A stretch of 64,000 nucleotides of DNA from Thermaurantimonas aggregans. Lineage in GTDB: Bacteria; Bacteroidota; Bacteroidia; Flavobacteriales; Schleiferiaceae. Positions 35,280 through 44,263 of the stretch are shown one piece after another. The notes under the pieces are model-generated. The model had not been told where the DNA came from, ran no database searches, and saw nothing but the letters and a program-made list of their open reading frames with translations. Position 1 is the first letter of the stretch. Every line of letters starts with the position of its first letter. The stretch lies in assembly GCF_003851885.1 (NCBI RefSeq), contig NZ_BHZE01000002.1:124001-188000 (forward strand). Direction: 5' to 3'. The position numbers were made by a program, and so were the translations under genes.

Positions 35280-36542
35280 TTACCTCTTGATTTTAAAAAT
35301 TGACAAATTTATTTCACTTTCAAGTAGAATGGGAATCATAAAGCAAAAAAATACTACTCCCCATTGTCGTTCTAAATAACTTTCAGTAAAGAAACACAAA
35401 AAAATGTACAACATTATGACCAAAGTGTGCAATTTTTTAAATTTGTAAGAATATAAAAAGGAATACCCAAAAATGCTAAGAAGTGCAATTAAACCAACCA
35501 TTCCTGTTGCTAAAGTTGTTTCAATAAATTGATTGTGCGCATTGAATTTTTCGCGATATCCGTATTTAAAATTATTTCGCAAATAGCTGCTTTCTAAATC
35601 AAAACGCGCATCGCCAATACCACTGCCAAAGAGAGGACGTTTCCCGATCTCTTGAAAAGCACATTTCCATTCTGCAAGTCGTATAGTAATACCATTAAAT
35701 CCTTCGTGAAATGTTTCGGCTTCAATGTTGTATTTTAACGATGATAAATCTGAAAATCTTCCTTTTATTGATTCTGGAACAATTCTATAAATCATTGTAC
35801 CGACTATCGCTATTCCAAGTAAAATAAATAAATTAAATTTAAAAGAATACTTCTCAAATAAATAAAAAACAAAAGTTATTAAAATTACTGCGAAAAAAGC
35901 TAAAATATTCATTCGGCTTTGAAGCAGTATCAATATTATAAAAAGACTGAAAGATGCTATTATATAAAAAATGATTTTTGCATTATTAAGAACAAAATAT
36001 ATAGACAATAAGAAAACGCTTCCAACCCAGATCGATAAATAAGCCGGATGGATAACCCATTCACTCAAACCTACATAGGTAAAATAGGTACTGATTATCT
36101 CACCAGTTTCTGGATAGGTGTAATATAGACTTTTAGATTTAATGCTTCTATATATAGCTATTAAAAGAAAATACGGAGTAGATGTAGCAAAGAGTATTAC
36201 AAGATTTCTCATCAATTTTAATAATACATTTTTATCCGTATTTTTTATATAAATATGAAGTATAATAGGCAATAATAATAACGGAAATTTGATGCTCAAT
36301 TTCACTTTTGCTTCTTCGATATTTTCACTATAAAAAACTGAAATTAAATACACTGAAAACAGAGCAATAAACGGAATTAGATAAGGATCAAAAGAAAATC
36401 GAATTTCCTTTTTAATAAATAACCAAATTGTTGTTAATAAAAACAAAAAAAGTACCAGACCAGTAGTATTCTCTGGCAGTATCATACTCGCTGGTATTAA
36501 TAAGCCAAAAAAAAGAAAAGTATTTTCCTTATTAAGATGCAA
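35280..36542 (-). CDS. O-antigen ligase (WaaL) family membrane protein
   Basis: The 420-residue polytopic protein has about ten to twelve TM helices and a large loop between residues about 260 and 330 with the Wzy_C pattern (GSGIGDARFDLESSYLRNNFKYGYREKFNAHNQFIETTLATGMVG). The essential His in NAHNQF is typical of O-antigen ligases and polymerases. It would join or polymerise surface polysaccharide at the outer face of the inner membrane. It overlaps the MraY-like gene by 11 bases. Both are strikingly AT-rich compared with the flanks, which suggests transfer or relaxed selection. Confidence 0.85.
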   Translation of the reverse strand: MHLNKENTFLFFGLLIPASMILPENTTGLVLFLFLLTTIWLFIKKEIRFSFDPYLIPFIALFSVYLISVFYSENIEEAKVKLSIKFPLLLLPIILHIYIKNTDKNVLLKLMRNLVILFATSTPYFLLIAIYRSIKSKSLYYTYPETGEIISTYFTYVGLSEWVIHPAYLSIWVGSVFLLSIYFVLNNAKIIFYIIASFSLFIILILLQSRMNILAFFAVILITFVFYLFEKYSFKFNLFILLGIAIVGTMIYRIVPESIKGRFSDLSSLKYNIEAETFHEGFNGITIRLAEWKCAFQEIGKRPLFGSGIGDARFDLESSYLRNNFKYGYREKFNAHNQFIETTLATGMVGLIALLSIFGYSFLYSYKFKKLHTLVIMLYIFLCFFTESYLERQWGVVFFCFMIPILLESEINLSIFKIKR

Positions 36543-37593
36543 GTGAATGTTTTTTTTGTTTAATATAAAAAATTGTACCGCTAAAGAGTAATGCTATTGT
36601 AAAGTAAATTAATATTTGAAATTTTGGAAGTACTTTGCCGTTAAAATACCACGCAAAAGCAATTATAATTACATTGAAAAAATACAAAATTAGCGCTGCT
36701 TGGTAATGTTTGAGACCTAAATCAGTAAGCATGTGATGGATGTGATTTCTGTCAGCTTTAAATGGCGATTTTTTATGAATAAAAATTCGAATAAATACTA
36801 TCCTCAACGTATCAAATACTGGCACTATCAAAACAGCTAACGAATATGAAACAGCTGAGATATTGTAAAAAATATTAGGTTTAAAATCTTCACTTACTTT
36901 TATAAAATAAACAGTCAGAACTGTTACTAAAAACCCGATTACCATAGAACCAGAATCACCCATGAAAATCTTACCTTGAAAATTGTAAATACTAAATGCC
37001 AGTAGTGCCCCTGCAATACACATGGATAAGATTAAAAACAAAGGTTCTTTCATCACCCAAAACCACCATGAATAAGTCAAACTTACTATTATTCCTATCC
37101 CTGCTGAAAGACCATTAATACCATCAATAAAATTAAAAGCATTAATCAAAAAAATAAAAATAAAAACAGTGAGTAAAACACTTGTGATATATGGAATTTC
37201 GAAGATTCCAAAAATTCCGTATATGCTCTTAATGCGCACCCCTCCATGAACAGAAATAATTAAAGCTGCTAATAATTGTCCAAGTAGTTTTTTATAGGGG
37301 ACCATCGGATACAAATCGTCTTTTACTCCAGTGACAAACAAAACTATCAATGCACATAAAATACTGTTGAGTTCTTGATAAGGAATACCCGCAGAAAAAA
37401 ATAAAAAACTAAAGATCATTCCTCCGAATATACCAATACCGCCGAGGGCAGAAATGCGCTCTTGATGATTTTTTCTTTCATCAGGTCTATCGTATAATTT
37501 TTTTACTAAACTCAGCCTGATGATTGGCGGAATACTGAAATATGTAATTAAAAAAGAGCTTAAGGCTGCTGCTATTGGAATGCTAACGTTCAC
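36532..37593 (-). CDS. MraY/WecA-like undecaprenyl-phosphate glycosyl-1-phosphate transferase
   Basis: The 353-residue polytopic enzyme has the motifs of the family: VTGVKDDLYPMVPYKKLLGQ, NAFNFIDGINGLSAGIG, IFMGDSGSMVIGFLV and the His cluster KADRNHIHHML. It moves a sugar-1-phosphate from UDP-sugar to undecaprenyl phosphate, the first step of O-antigen, capsule or related polymers. WecA-type substrate (UDP-GlcNAc) is likely but unproven. It is not the cell-wall MraY, since the locus lacks mur genes. It overlaps the O-antigen ligase gene and is AT-rich. Confidence 0.88.
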   Translation of the reverse strand: MNVSIPIAAALSSFLITYFSIPPIIRLSLVKKLYDRPDERKNHQERISALGGIGIFGGMIFSFLFFSAGIPYQELNSILCALIVLFVTGVKDDLYPMVPYKKLLGQLLAALIISVHGGVRIKSIYGIFGIFEIPYITSVLLTVFIFIFLINAFNFIDGINGLSAGIGIIVSLTYSWWFWVMKEPLFLILSMCIAGALLAFSIYNFQGKIFMGDSGSMVIGFLVTVLTVYFIKVSEDFKPNIFYNISAVSYSLAVLIVPVFDTLRIVFIRIFIHKKSPFKADRNHIHHMLTDLGLKHYQAALILYFFNVIIIAFAWYFNGKVLPKFQILIYFTIALLFSGTIFYIKQKKHSLAS

Positions 37594-37683
37594 TAATGGC
37601 CTTGAATTTTGTAAAGTTCCCGATGCAAAAAAACTACAATTACCTCAAAAGTTACCAAAATGAGTTGTTATGTTATTTCTTAA

Positions 37684-37713
37684 AAAAGAAAAAGCCCTGA
37701 TATACAGGGCTTT
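37684..37713 (-). terminator. Terminator of the peroxiredoxin gene
   Basis: AAAGCCCTG (37691-37699) and CAGGGCTTT (37705-37713) pair. On the minus strand the stem is followed by a T-rich tail (from 37693 down to about 37681). It lies 23 bases past the peroxiredoxin stop codon. Confidence 0.85.
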
Positions 37714-37735
37714 AAAGTTTGCATCAACTATTTAA

Positions 37736-38368
37736 TTAGTGTTTGCTGAGGTATTCAGCTACACCGCTGTGAGTAGCGCTCATACCTTCTTTTCCTTTGC
37801 TCCAGTTTGCTGGGCATACTTCGCCTTTTTCTTCGAAGTACTGAAGGGCATCTACCATTCTGAGCGCTTCGTCTACGCTACGACCGAGCGGCATGTCATT
37901 TACTACTTGGTGGCGTACAATCCCATTTTTATCAATCAAGAATAAACCTCTGTAAGCCACCAATTCACCTTCAGCACAGAGTTCATCTTTGTCGTTGTAG
38001 TAGTATGTTCCGGCCAATACATCGTAGTTGCTGGCAATCGTCTTGTTGGTATCGGCCAAGATTGGATAGGTTACACCTTTAATTCCACCTTGTTCTTTTG
38101 GTACTTGCAACCAGCCCCAGTGTGACTGCTCAGTATCGGTAGAGGCAGCAATTATTTGTACGTTGCGAGCTTCAAATTCAGCAAGCTTTTCTTGAAAAGC
38201 ATGGAGCTCTGTGGGGCATACAAAGGTGAAGTCCTTCGGGTAGAAGAATAGAATCACGTATTTTTTGCCTTCGAATTGGCTAAGGGTGAAATTTTCCACA
38301 ATTTCCTCACCGTTGATTACGGCATTTACACTAAAGTCGGGTGCTTTTTTTCCTACTAATACTCCCAT
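37736..38368 (-). CDS. 2-Cys peroxiredoxin (AhpC/Prx1 type)
   Basis: This 210-residue enzyme reduces hydrogen and alkyl peroxides. The peroxidatic cysteine is in FYPKDFTFVCPTELHAF (about 50) and the resolving cysteine in GEVCPANWSKG (about 170). The conserved Arg and Thr around the active site are present. The protein continues past the resolving cysteine to a C-terminal tail, as in sensitive typical 2-Cys Prx. It has its own promoter box and terminator, so it is a single-gene unit. The electron donor (AhpF or thioredoxin) is not encoded nearby. Confidence 0.94.
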   Translation of the reverse strand: MGVLVGKKAPDFSVNAVINGEEIVENFTLSQFEGKKYVILFFYPKDFTFVCPTELHAFQEKLAEFEARNVQIIAASTDTEQSHWGWLQVPKEQGGIKGVTYPILADTNKTIASNYDVLAGTYYYNDKDELCAEGELVAYRGLFLIDKNGIVRHQVVNDMPLGRSVDEALRMVDALQYFEEKGEVCPANWSKGKEGMSATHSGVAEYLSKH

Positions 38369-38396
38369 TGTTGTTTTGATTTTTATTTGACTGTCG

Positions 38397-38404
38397 CAAA
38401 GGTA
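38397..38404 (-). promoter_or_regulatory. -7 promoter box of the peroxiredoxin gene
   Basis: On the minus strand this reads TACCTTTG, a match to TAnnTTTG, 28 bases before the ATG. A TTG on the minus strand at 38431-38433 could serve as the -33 element, although the gap is 26 bases. Confidence 0.6.
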
Positions 38405-38474
38405 GAACGAACCAATTAGCTTATCATTATCAATTCAATATATTTTTCTGAATTTTTAATAGAATAAAGCTATA

Positions 38475-39188
38475 TCAGTGGAGGAATTCAACCATCCCAA
38501 ATGCGAGGCTCGAAGCTAAAACGATGGTAACCAACTTCATCATATTAAAGCGATGATCGTGGCTACTTTCGAAAATGATCGTAGTAGAGATATGCATGAA
38601 AATACCTGCTACTATGGCTAAGAGATAAACAAAAATTTTCTGGAATGCTGGTATGAAATAGCCTGCTAAAGCCCCGGCAGGTGAGCTCATGGCAAAAAGC
38701 GCGAGATAAAATAATATTTTATTACGCTTTAATCCTTTGGATTTCAGTATCATATATAGAATTATACCAATAGGTAAATGATGAAAGACCACCCCCCAAA
38801 AGAGTAAATTGCCTTCATCAAGTATCCACTGTACACCAAGTGGCAAACTTTCGAGAATGCTGTGCAGATAGAGTCCTACGACAGCCCCTTTTGATAGAGA
38901 GAGTACGTTATCGTGATGATGGTGATGGCCGTGCTCTATGCCCTGCGTGAAAAATTCTAGAACAATTTGAAGCAAAATGCCCAACATAATGAAAAGCCCA
39001 ACAATGTGGTTGTGACCACTGCGGTCATAAATGTCAGGCAATATGTGAAGGGCAGTAATGGCAAGGATGAATGAGCCTGAGAATGCCAACAAGATTTTTA
39101 GGCCAGGATGGTTTCTTGAGGTAAACCATCGAGCCAACCAAGCTCCTGAAAATGTGCTGAAAAATAATGTTAGTAGATTGACTATCAA
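38475..39188 (-). CDS. ZIP family divalent-metal transporter
   Basis: The 237-residue protein has about eight TM helices. It has the ZIP signature HSILESLPLGVQWI in TM4, the metal-binding HHLPIGIILYM in TM5 and a His-rich loop (GIEHGHHHHHDN) between TM3 and TM4 that probably binds zinc. ZIP proteins bring zinc, iron or manganese into the cytoplasm. Its start overlaps the stop of the methyltransferase gene by four bases, so the two are co-translated. Confidence 0.9.
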   Translation of the reverse strand: MIVNLLTLFFSTFSGAWLARWFTSRNHPGLKILLAFSGSFILAITALHILPDIYDRSGHNHIVGLFIMLGILLQIVLEFFTQGIEHGHHHHHDNVLSLSKGAVVGLYLHSILESLPLGVQWILDEGNLLFWGVVFHHLPIGIILYMILKSKGLKRNKILFYLALFAMSSPAGALAGYFIPAFQKIFVYLLAIVAGIFMHISTTIIFESSHDHRFNMMKLVTIVLASSLAFGMVEFLH

Positions 39189-39913
39189 GGTTTTTGGGCT
39201 ATTATAATCACCCTTGGCGAAGTGGCTTCATCAAATGGATCAAGCTTTATATTGCCGTAAAGCGCTTTAATTTCAAGCCCAATTTGGGTGATTAAATTTT
39301 GCAACAAAGTTGCATCAAAAAGTTGAACGCGTTCAAAAAATGTGTAAATTCTACCAGAGTCGTGCACTACTATTTGTTTTACAACCTTTTCATTTTCGAT
39401 AAATCTGCTGATTTCAAATCGAATACCTGATATCTCAACGATTTGACTAGGAATCACACCTTCTTTAACAGCCCTTGCATTCAAAAAGTCAAAAACGAAA
39501 CAACCGCCTGATTTTAGAGACTTTTTTACATTTTTAAGCGTAATGATATGATCCTCTATGGTATCAAAATATCCAAAAGACGTAAATAAGTTGAAAACAG
39601 CATCGTACACCTGATGGCCGTATGGTTGACGCATGTCGTGTACAAAATACTGAACTTTGGGTGTCTCTTGTTCTATTGCATATTGAATGGATGATGCTGA
39701 AATGTCTAGACCAGTTACAAGCCATGCATGCTCAGCAAGTATGCGCGCATGGCGGCCTCTGCCACAGGCTAAGTCAAGCACGTGTGCATAAGGGGGCAAG
39801 TTTATTCGTTTACAAAGGTTTGTAATAAATTCCTTTGCTTCTTGTTCGTCTCGGTGGTTATATAAAATGTGATAATAATCTGTATCAAACCAGACTTTAA
39901 ACCAATCACTCAT
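39185..39913 (-). CDS. Class I SAM-dependent methyltransferase
   Basis: The 242-residue protein has the SAM-binding motif I VLDLACGRGRHARILAE (about 42-58), motif II VTGLDISASSI, and YDAVFNLFTSFGYFD in place of motif IV. It resembles small-molecule methyltransferases of the Methyltransf_25 group. The substrate is unknown. It overlaps the ZIP gene downstream and is separated from the FadL-like gene by 10 bases, so a three-gene operon from 41372 is possible. Confidence 0.85.
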   Translation of the reverse strand: MSDWFKVWFDTDYYHILYNHRDEQEAKEFITNLCKRINLPPYAHVLDLACGRGRHARILAEHAWLVTGLDISASSIQYAIEQETPKVQYFVHDMRQPYGHQVYDAVFNLFTSFGYFDTIEDHIITLKNVKKSLKSGGCFVFDFLNARAVKEGVIPSQIVEISGIRFEISRFIENEKVVKQIVVHDSGRIYTFFERVQLFDATLLQNLITQIGLEIKALYGNIKLDPFDEATSPRVIIIAQKP

Positions 39914-39923
39914 TCGGCAAATA

Positions 39924-41372
39924 TCAGAGTCCTCTGAAAATTAGAGTGAGCATTAGAATGTTTCTGTTGTTCTTAAGGGTAGCAGCTGGTACGTAATTAG
40001 CATCGTACATGTAAAAATCTTGGTTGTTTAAGAACAAAGTGTATGAAACATCCGCTTGAAATTCGTTTCCTCTAAAGCCAAAACCAGCGTGAATTCCATC
40101 ATAACGACCTGATCTAGTGTCTCTATCGAAAGGCGAAGTCACTAGGCTGTAACCACCGCGCAGCGAAAGTTTTTCTACTCTCCACTCCGTGCCGATTCTG
40201 AATTGATGTGACACTTGGTAGAGTTCTTTTATTTGCCTGTTGTCTTCAGACAGGCTGTACAAGGATGATCTCAGTCGGTTTGTACTGAAGTCAGTGAAGT
40301 GATACTCGGCTGAGACAAGTCCAATATTTTCATATATGTAGGCACCGCCCAATTGAATTCGGAGCGGTGTGGTCAATTGAAAGCGAATATTGTCATCAAC
40401 CAGCGGATTTGGTCGGTGTTCCACATTGTCAAAAGTTCGGCTTGCAGGCGATACTTCGAAATTTCCTCTTATAGAGTAGAGGGTGGGTGTATGCAGAGCT
40501 GCTGAAACGCGAATGTTTTGTTCGATTCGGTAAATAAAACCGGCTTTAAGATTAATGCCCGATCCGGTTAGATTTAAAAATTCGCGCAATTGATAGGATC
40601 GCAAGATGGAGGAAATGTCGTAATTCGATTCTGTGTAAAAAACTTCTTCCTGATAATTGATGAAAGGAACGCCGATCTGTACACCCCACTGAACTTTGTT
40701 CAAATAATTACCGCCATAGGTAAAGGCAAGCTCTGAAATGGTACCTTGTGTTTGCCTGCGATGGCGATGAATGATGTTGTCGCCATATGCCCAAAGTTTA
40801 TCTATCACTTTGGTATTTTGATCGGTGTAGTCAATCAAATAAGGGAAGAAAGCCACATAATACAGATAGGGATCAGAGTTTAAGAGCTGTGCATCAGTTT
40901 TGCCTTGAGCTCGATCAAACCAAACTTGTCCTATGGAACTAGAATGAACTCCGTCGATTTGATGTTCACTGTTGAGGTTGGCCAATCTGTTAAAAGTTAC
41001 TCCAAAGACCTGCTTATTTTTTGTTTGTTTTTTACTCTCGATCCTACGCACAAGACCTAAATTACCCAAAAGCAATCTGTCGTAAGAGCTGGGCGTCGTG
41101 ACGCCTTGAAAAGTTGCATTCAGATTACTAAACAGAAATCCAAAGGACAAAGTAGTTTCATCCATTCGGTACACGCCTATACCTGCCGGGTTGTCGTGTA
41201 TGCCTGAAATATCGTTTCCTAATGCGCCAAAAGCTCCGGCTATTCCGTTGTAGCGCCCTGTACCATAAGGAAGTAGAAAGCTAAATCGCAAAGCATCTGT
41301 AGCGTTTTGAGCAAATAACTGGATCGCAAGAGCACTTTTAAAGAGTAACAGGAACAATAGCTTACGGTACAT
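39924..41372 (-). CDS. OmpP1/FadL-family outer-membrane transport protein
   Basis: The 482-residue protein begins with a signal peptide (LLFLLLFKSALAIQLFAQ) followed by ALRFSFLLPYGTGRYNGIAGAFGALGNDISGIHDNPAGIGVY, where the NPAG motif near the N-terminus is the mark of the FadL/OmpP1 barrel family. It ends in a strand (NILMLTLIFRGL). FadL proteins pass hydrophobic compounds such as long-chain fatty acids through the outer membrane; the ligand here is unknown. Annotations such as hemin receptor for similar proteins are unreliable. Confidence 0.85.
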   Translation of the reverse strand: MYRKLLFLLLFKSALAIQLFAQNATDALRFSFLLPYGTGRYNGIAGAFGALGNDISGIHDNPAGIGVYRMDETTLSFGFLFSNLNATFQGVTTPSSYDRLLLGNLGLVRRIESKKQTKNKQVFGVTFNRLANLNSEHQIDGVHSSSIGQVWFDRAQGKTDAQLLNSDPYLYYVAFFPYLIDYTDQNTKVIDKLWAYGDNIIHRHRRQTQGTISELAFTYGGNYLNKVQWGVQIGVPFINYQEEVFYTESNYDISSILRSYQLREFLNLTGSGINLKAGFIYRIEQNIRVSAALHTPTLYSIRGNFEVSPASRTFDNVEHRPNPLVDDNIRFQLTTPLRIQLGGAYIYENIGLVSAEYHFTDFSTNRLRSSLYSLSEDNRQIKELYQVSHQFRIGTEWRVEKLSLRGGYSLVTSPFDRDTRSGRYDGIHAGFGFRGNEFQADVSYTLFLNNQDFYMYDANYVPAATLKNNRNILMLTLIFRGL

Positions 41373-41394
41373 AATGAAAAAATTTTTGTGTGAT

Positions 41395-41425
41395 CAAAAA
41401 AAAAGGCAGAACAATCTGCCTTTTT
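41395..41425 (-). terminator. Terminator of the Trp/Met-rich lipoprotein gene
   Basis: AAAAAGGCAGA and TCTGCCTTTTT pair around ACAA; on the minus strand the stem is followed by a run of T residues (the A-run at 41396-41404 on the plus strand). It is 37 bases past the stop at 41462. Confidence 0.85.
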
Positions 41426-41461
41426 GTGAAACCAAGCCATGAAAAAGAAAGGAGCAAAATT

Positions 41462-42640
41462 TTATCTCAATCTACCTCCTGCAGAGCCTCCGCCTCTTAC
41501 TGCTCCTCCAGAGTTTCCATTGTAAGATGGGGTGGAATTAAACTGGCGAGCACCGCTATTGGGAGTAGAGAAATATTGTCTTTGAATTGGCGTAGATTCA
41601 TACGTGTTTTGACGCTGGATAGGTCTAGCTGGGATATTCTCCATCTGTCCGCGGTTAAATTGTCTTACTGCTGGAGCCACACCTTCATTTGATCGGTATT
41701 CAATTCTTTGTGGCAATTGGCTGCCACGAGTAGCTGGCCTATCTGTTTGTATGCCTCTTTGAATGCGTTCGGCCTGAAGGGTATTGGTATTGATCCGTTC
41801 AGCATAATTACCTCTAGAAATGGTAGCTGAAGTAACTTCACGCGTACGGCTTAAATCAGAAGCTCTGAGACGGCTTACGGGTAAGTTCTCCTGATTTAGG
41901 TTGTTAGTTGATAATCTATTGTTTGATGTGTAAGATTCAATAGCTGTATTGTCTTTACCTGAGCGAAGTTGACTTACTCGGTCAGCAGGGGCTTCGGAAA
42001 TTGTAGATTTTCTGCCCACTCCACCACCAGCGCCGGCATAGCTACCTGTACGCACACCTTGGATAGGAGTAACTACTCTAGGAGGTTGAACGATGATCCA
42101 ACCTGGATTCCAACCCCATCCAAAACCGGGAAACCAAGGATTCATCCAGGGATTGCTCCAAGCCATAGGATGCCCCCAGAAAGGATCCCACATCATGGTG
42201 TTGTACATCCAAGGGTCCCACATCCACATGCGGTTCATCATCCACGGATCCCAATACCATGGATTGTATGCCCAGGATGGACCCCAGCCCATCCCCCAGC
42301 GGCTCCAACCCATTCCCCATCCGAGGCCGAAGGAAAGCCCAGGTCTCATCCACATAGGATTAAAACCCATTCCCCACATCGGATTGAAACCTCCGTAAAA
42401 ATTATTATTCACGATTGTTTGGCCCTGCGATTTGTAGTTAGGGTCAAAATAATCATCTACCGCAGTAGCAGTACTTTCGCTGTTGTTTTCTGATTGAGCT
42501 AAACTTCCAGATGGGATATTGCCAATGGCGGGGTTATAGTAAATACCATCTTCGTAAAAGTTTGATACTATCCTGTTAGAAGTGTTACAAGAAGATACTA
42601 TCAAACCCACGATTGCTCCTAAAATCAAAATCCGTTTCAT
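41462..42640 (-). CDS. Trp/Met/Pro/Gly-rich low-complexity lipoprotein
   Basis: The 392-residue protein has a lipoprotein signal peptide (ILGAIVGLIVSSC). After a short linker, residues about 80-190 consist almost only of Trp, Met, Pro, Gly, Asp, Asn, Phe and Tyr, with imprecise units such as WDPWM, MGWG, NPWM and FGWGWNPGW. The rest is a Ser/Arg/Gln/Asn-rich disordered tail with PxQRxxxYxS-like patterns ending in GGGSAGGRLR. I know no biochemical function for such proteins. It has a promoter box and its own terminator. Open frames on the opposite strand are due to composition. Confidence 0.82.
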   Translation of the reverse strand: MKRILILGAIVGLIVSSCNTSNRIVSNFYEDGIYYNPAIGNIPSGSLAQSENNSESTATAVDDYFDPNYKSQGQTIVNNNFYGGFNPMWGMGFNPMWMRPGLSFGLGWGMGWSRWGMGWGPSWAYNPWYWDPWMMNRMWMWDPWMYNTMMWDPFWGHPMAWSNPWMNPWFPGFGWGWNPGWIIVQPPRVVTPIQGVRTGSYAGAGGGVGRKSTISEAPADRVSQLRSGKDNTAIESYTSNNRLSTNNLNQENLPVSRLRASDLSRTREVTSATISRGNYAERINTNTLQAERIQRGIQTDRPATRGSQLPQRIEYRSNEGVAPAVRQFNRGQMENIPARPIQRQNTYESTPIQRQYFSTPNSGARQFNSTPSYNGNSGGAVRGGGSAGGRLR

Positions 42641-42678
42641 GGCGTTGGTGTTATGGGTTAATAATTAATTTCGCACAC

Positions 42679-42686
42679 CAAATATA
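42679..42686 (-). promoter_or_regulatory. -7 promoter box of the Trp/Met-rich lipoprotein gene
   Basis: On the minus strand this reads TATATTTG (TAnnTTTG), 38 bases before the ATG. A TTTTG on the minus strand at 42705-42709 gives an acceptable -33 element at an 18-base gap. It is one of the better two-part matches in the window. Confidence 0.6.
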
Positions 42687-42713
42687 GTGCAATAACTGTA
42701 CCAACAAAATTCT

Positions 42714-44189
42714 ATGGCAAAAGAACTCACATCGCGCGAAACAGATTATGCTAAGTGGTATAATGATCTGGTAATCAAGGCAGATCTCGCAGAAAACAGC
42801 GGAGTAAGAGGCTGTATGGTCATTAAGCCATATGGCTATTCAATATGGGAGAAAATTCAGGCTGAACTCGACCGGAAATTTAAAGAGACCGGTCATGTAA
42901 ATGCTTATTTTCCCTTATTTATTCCAAAGTCATATTTAAGTAAGGAGGCAGCACACGTCGAAGGATTTGCAAAGGAGTGTGCTGTAGTGACGCATTACAG
43001 ATTGAAAAATTCGCCCGATAAAAAGGGAGTAGTGGTAGACGAGGAGGCTAAGCTGGAAGAAGAGCTCATCGTTCGGCCCACCTCCGAAACAATCATCTGG
43101 GATACTTATAAAAATTGGATTCAATCTTACAGAGATCTTCCCTTGCTCATTAATCAGTGGGCTAACGTAGTACGCTGGGAAATGCGTACCCGCCTCTTCT
43201 TGCGCACGGCTGAATTTCTTTGGCAAGAAGGGCATACAGCTCACGCTACACGCGAGGAAGCCATTGCTGAGGCCGAGCAAATGCTGAATGTTTATGCCGA
43301 CTTTGTAGAAAACTTCATGGCAATACCGGTGATTAAAGGTGTTAAATCGCCAAATGAACGCTTTGCTGGAGCTGAAGAGACCTACTGCATCGAAGCCATG
43401 ATGCAAGATGGCAAAGCACTGCAGGCCGGTACGTCACACTTCTTGGGACAGAATTTTGCCAAAGCATTTGATGTAAAGTTTGCCAATAGAGAAGGTCGCG
43501 AAGAGTATGTATGGGCTACCAGTTGGGGTGTTTCCACTCGACTTATTGGCGCTCTCATTATGACGCATAGCGACGACAACGGACTTGTATTGCCTCCAAA
43601 ACTTGCTCCCATTCAGGTAGTTATTGTTCCCATATACAGAGGTAAAGAAGACTTTGAGAATGTAGATGTAGTGGCAAGAGGAATTTTTGAAAATCTTAAA
43701 AAAGCCGGTATAACTGTAAAATACGACGACCGCGACACCCACAAGCCGGGATGGAAGTTTAATGAGTATGAATTGAAGGGTGTTCCTATTCGCATAGCCA
43801 TTGGCCCGAAAGATGTAGAGAACAATCAAGTAGAAATTGCTCGTCGCGATACCTTGCAAAAGTTTACCGTATCACAAATTGGTCTTACAGATTATATCAA
43901 AATCTTACTTGAAGAAATACAGCAGAACATCTTTGAAAAGGCCAGGAAATTTAGAGATTCAATGATTACTCGGGCAGATACATGGGATGAATTTGTACAA
44001 ATACTGGAAACGAAGGGGGGATTCATAAGCGCTCATTGGGACGGAACACCTGAAACAGAAGAAAAAATTAAAGAGCTCACTAAGGCGACCATTCGATGCA
44101 TACCACTCGATGCACAGCCTGAAGAAGGCAAGTGTATCTTGACAGGCAAACCTTCTTCTAAAAGAGTGTTTTTTGCAAGAGCCTATTGA
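42714..44189 (+). CDS. proS: Prolyl-tRNA synthetase (archaeal/eukaryotic-like type)
   Basis: This 491-residue class II enzyme charges tRNA-Pro. It lacks the inserted editing domain of the E. coli type and is the shorter form common in Bacteroidota. Visible are motif 1 ([29 protein letters not shown]), motif 2 ([43 protein letters not shown]), motif 3 ([29 protein letters not shown]), an anticodon-binding domain ([18 protein letters not shown]) and the C-terminal domain ending in a Tyr as usual. The leftward lipoprotein gene is divergent from it across 73 bases. Confidence 0.96.
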   Translation: MAKELTSRETDYAKWYNDLVIKADLAENSGVRGCMVIKPYGYSIWEKIQAELDRKFKETGHVNAYFPLFIPKSYLSKEAAHVEGFAKECAVVTHYRLKNSPDKKGVVVDEEAKLEEELIVRPTSETIIWDTYKNWIQSYRDLPLLINQWANVVRWEMRTRLFLRTAEFLWQEGHTAHATREEAIAEAEQMLNVYADFVENFMAIPVIKGVKSPNERFAGAEETYCIEAMMQDGKALQAGTSHFLGQNFAKAFDVKFANREGREEYVWATSWGVSTRLIGALIMTHSDDNGLVLPPKLAPIQVVIVPIYRGKEDFENVDVVARGIFENLKKAGITVKYDDRDTHKPGWKFNEYELKGVPIRIAIGPKDVENNQVEIARRDTLQKFTVSQIGLTDYIKILLEEIQQNIFEKARKFRDSMITRADTWDEFVQILETKGGFISAHWDGTPETEEKIKELTKATIRCIPLDAQPEEGKCILTGKPSSKRVFFARAY

Positions 44190-44215
44190 TGTATTCATAG
44201 CTCAACATTGAAGCC

Positions 44216-44223
44216 TATTTTTG
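44216..44223 (+). promoter_or_regulatory. -7 promoter box of pdhB
   Basis: TATTTTTG matches TAnnTTTG and lies 40 bases before the ATG at 44264. No clear -33 partner was found. Confidence 0.5.
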
Positions 44224-44263
44224 CCGCTTTGATATTTAACAATTTTCATTTTAGCGAATCAAA

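Noticed and set aside
41969-42493. Long plus-strand frames (101 and 174 codons) opposite the Trp/Met-rich lipoprotein gene
   Set aside because: The biased codons of the minus-strand gene (TGG, ATG, CCN, GGN) leave the opposite strand free of stops. The minus-strand frame has a lipobox, promoter box and terminator.
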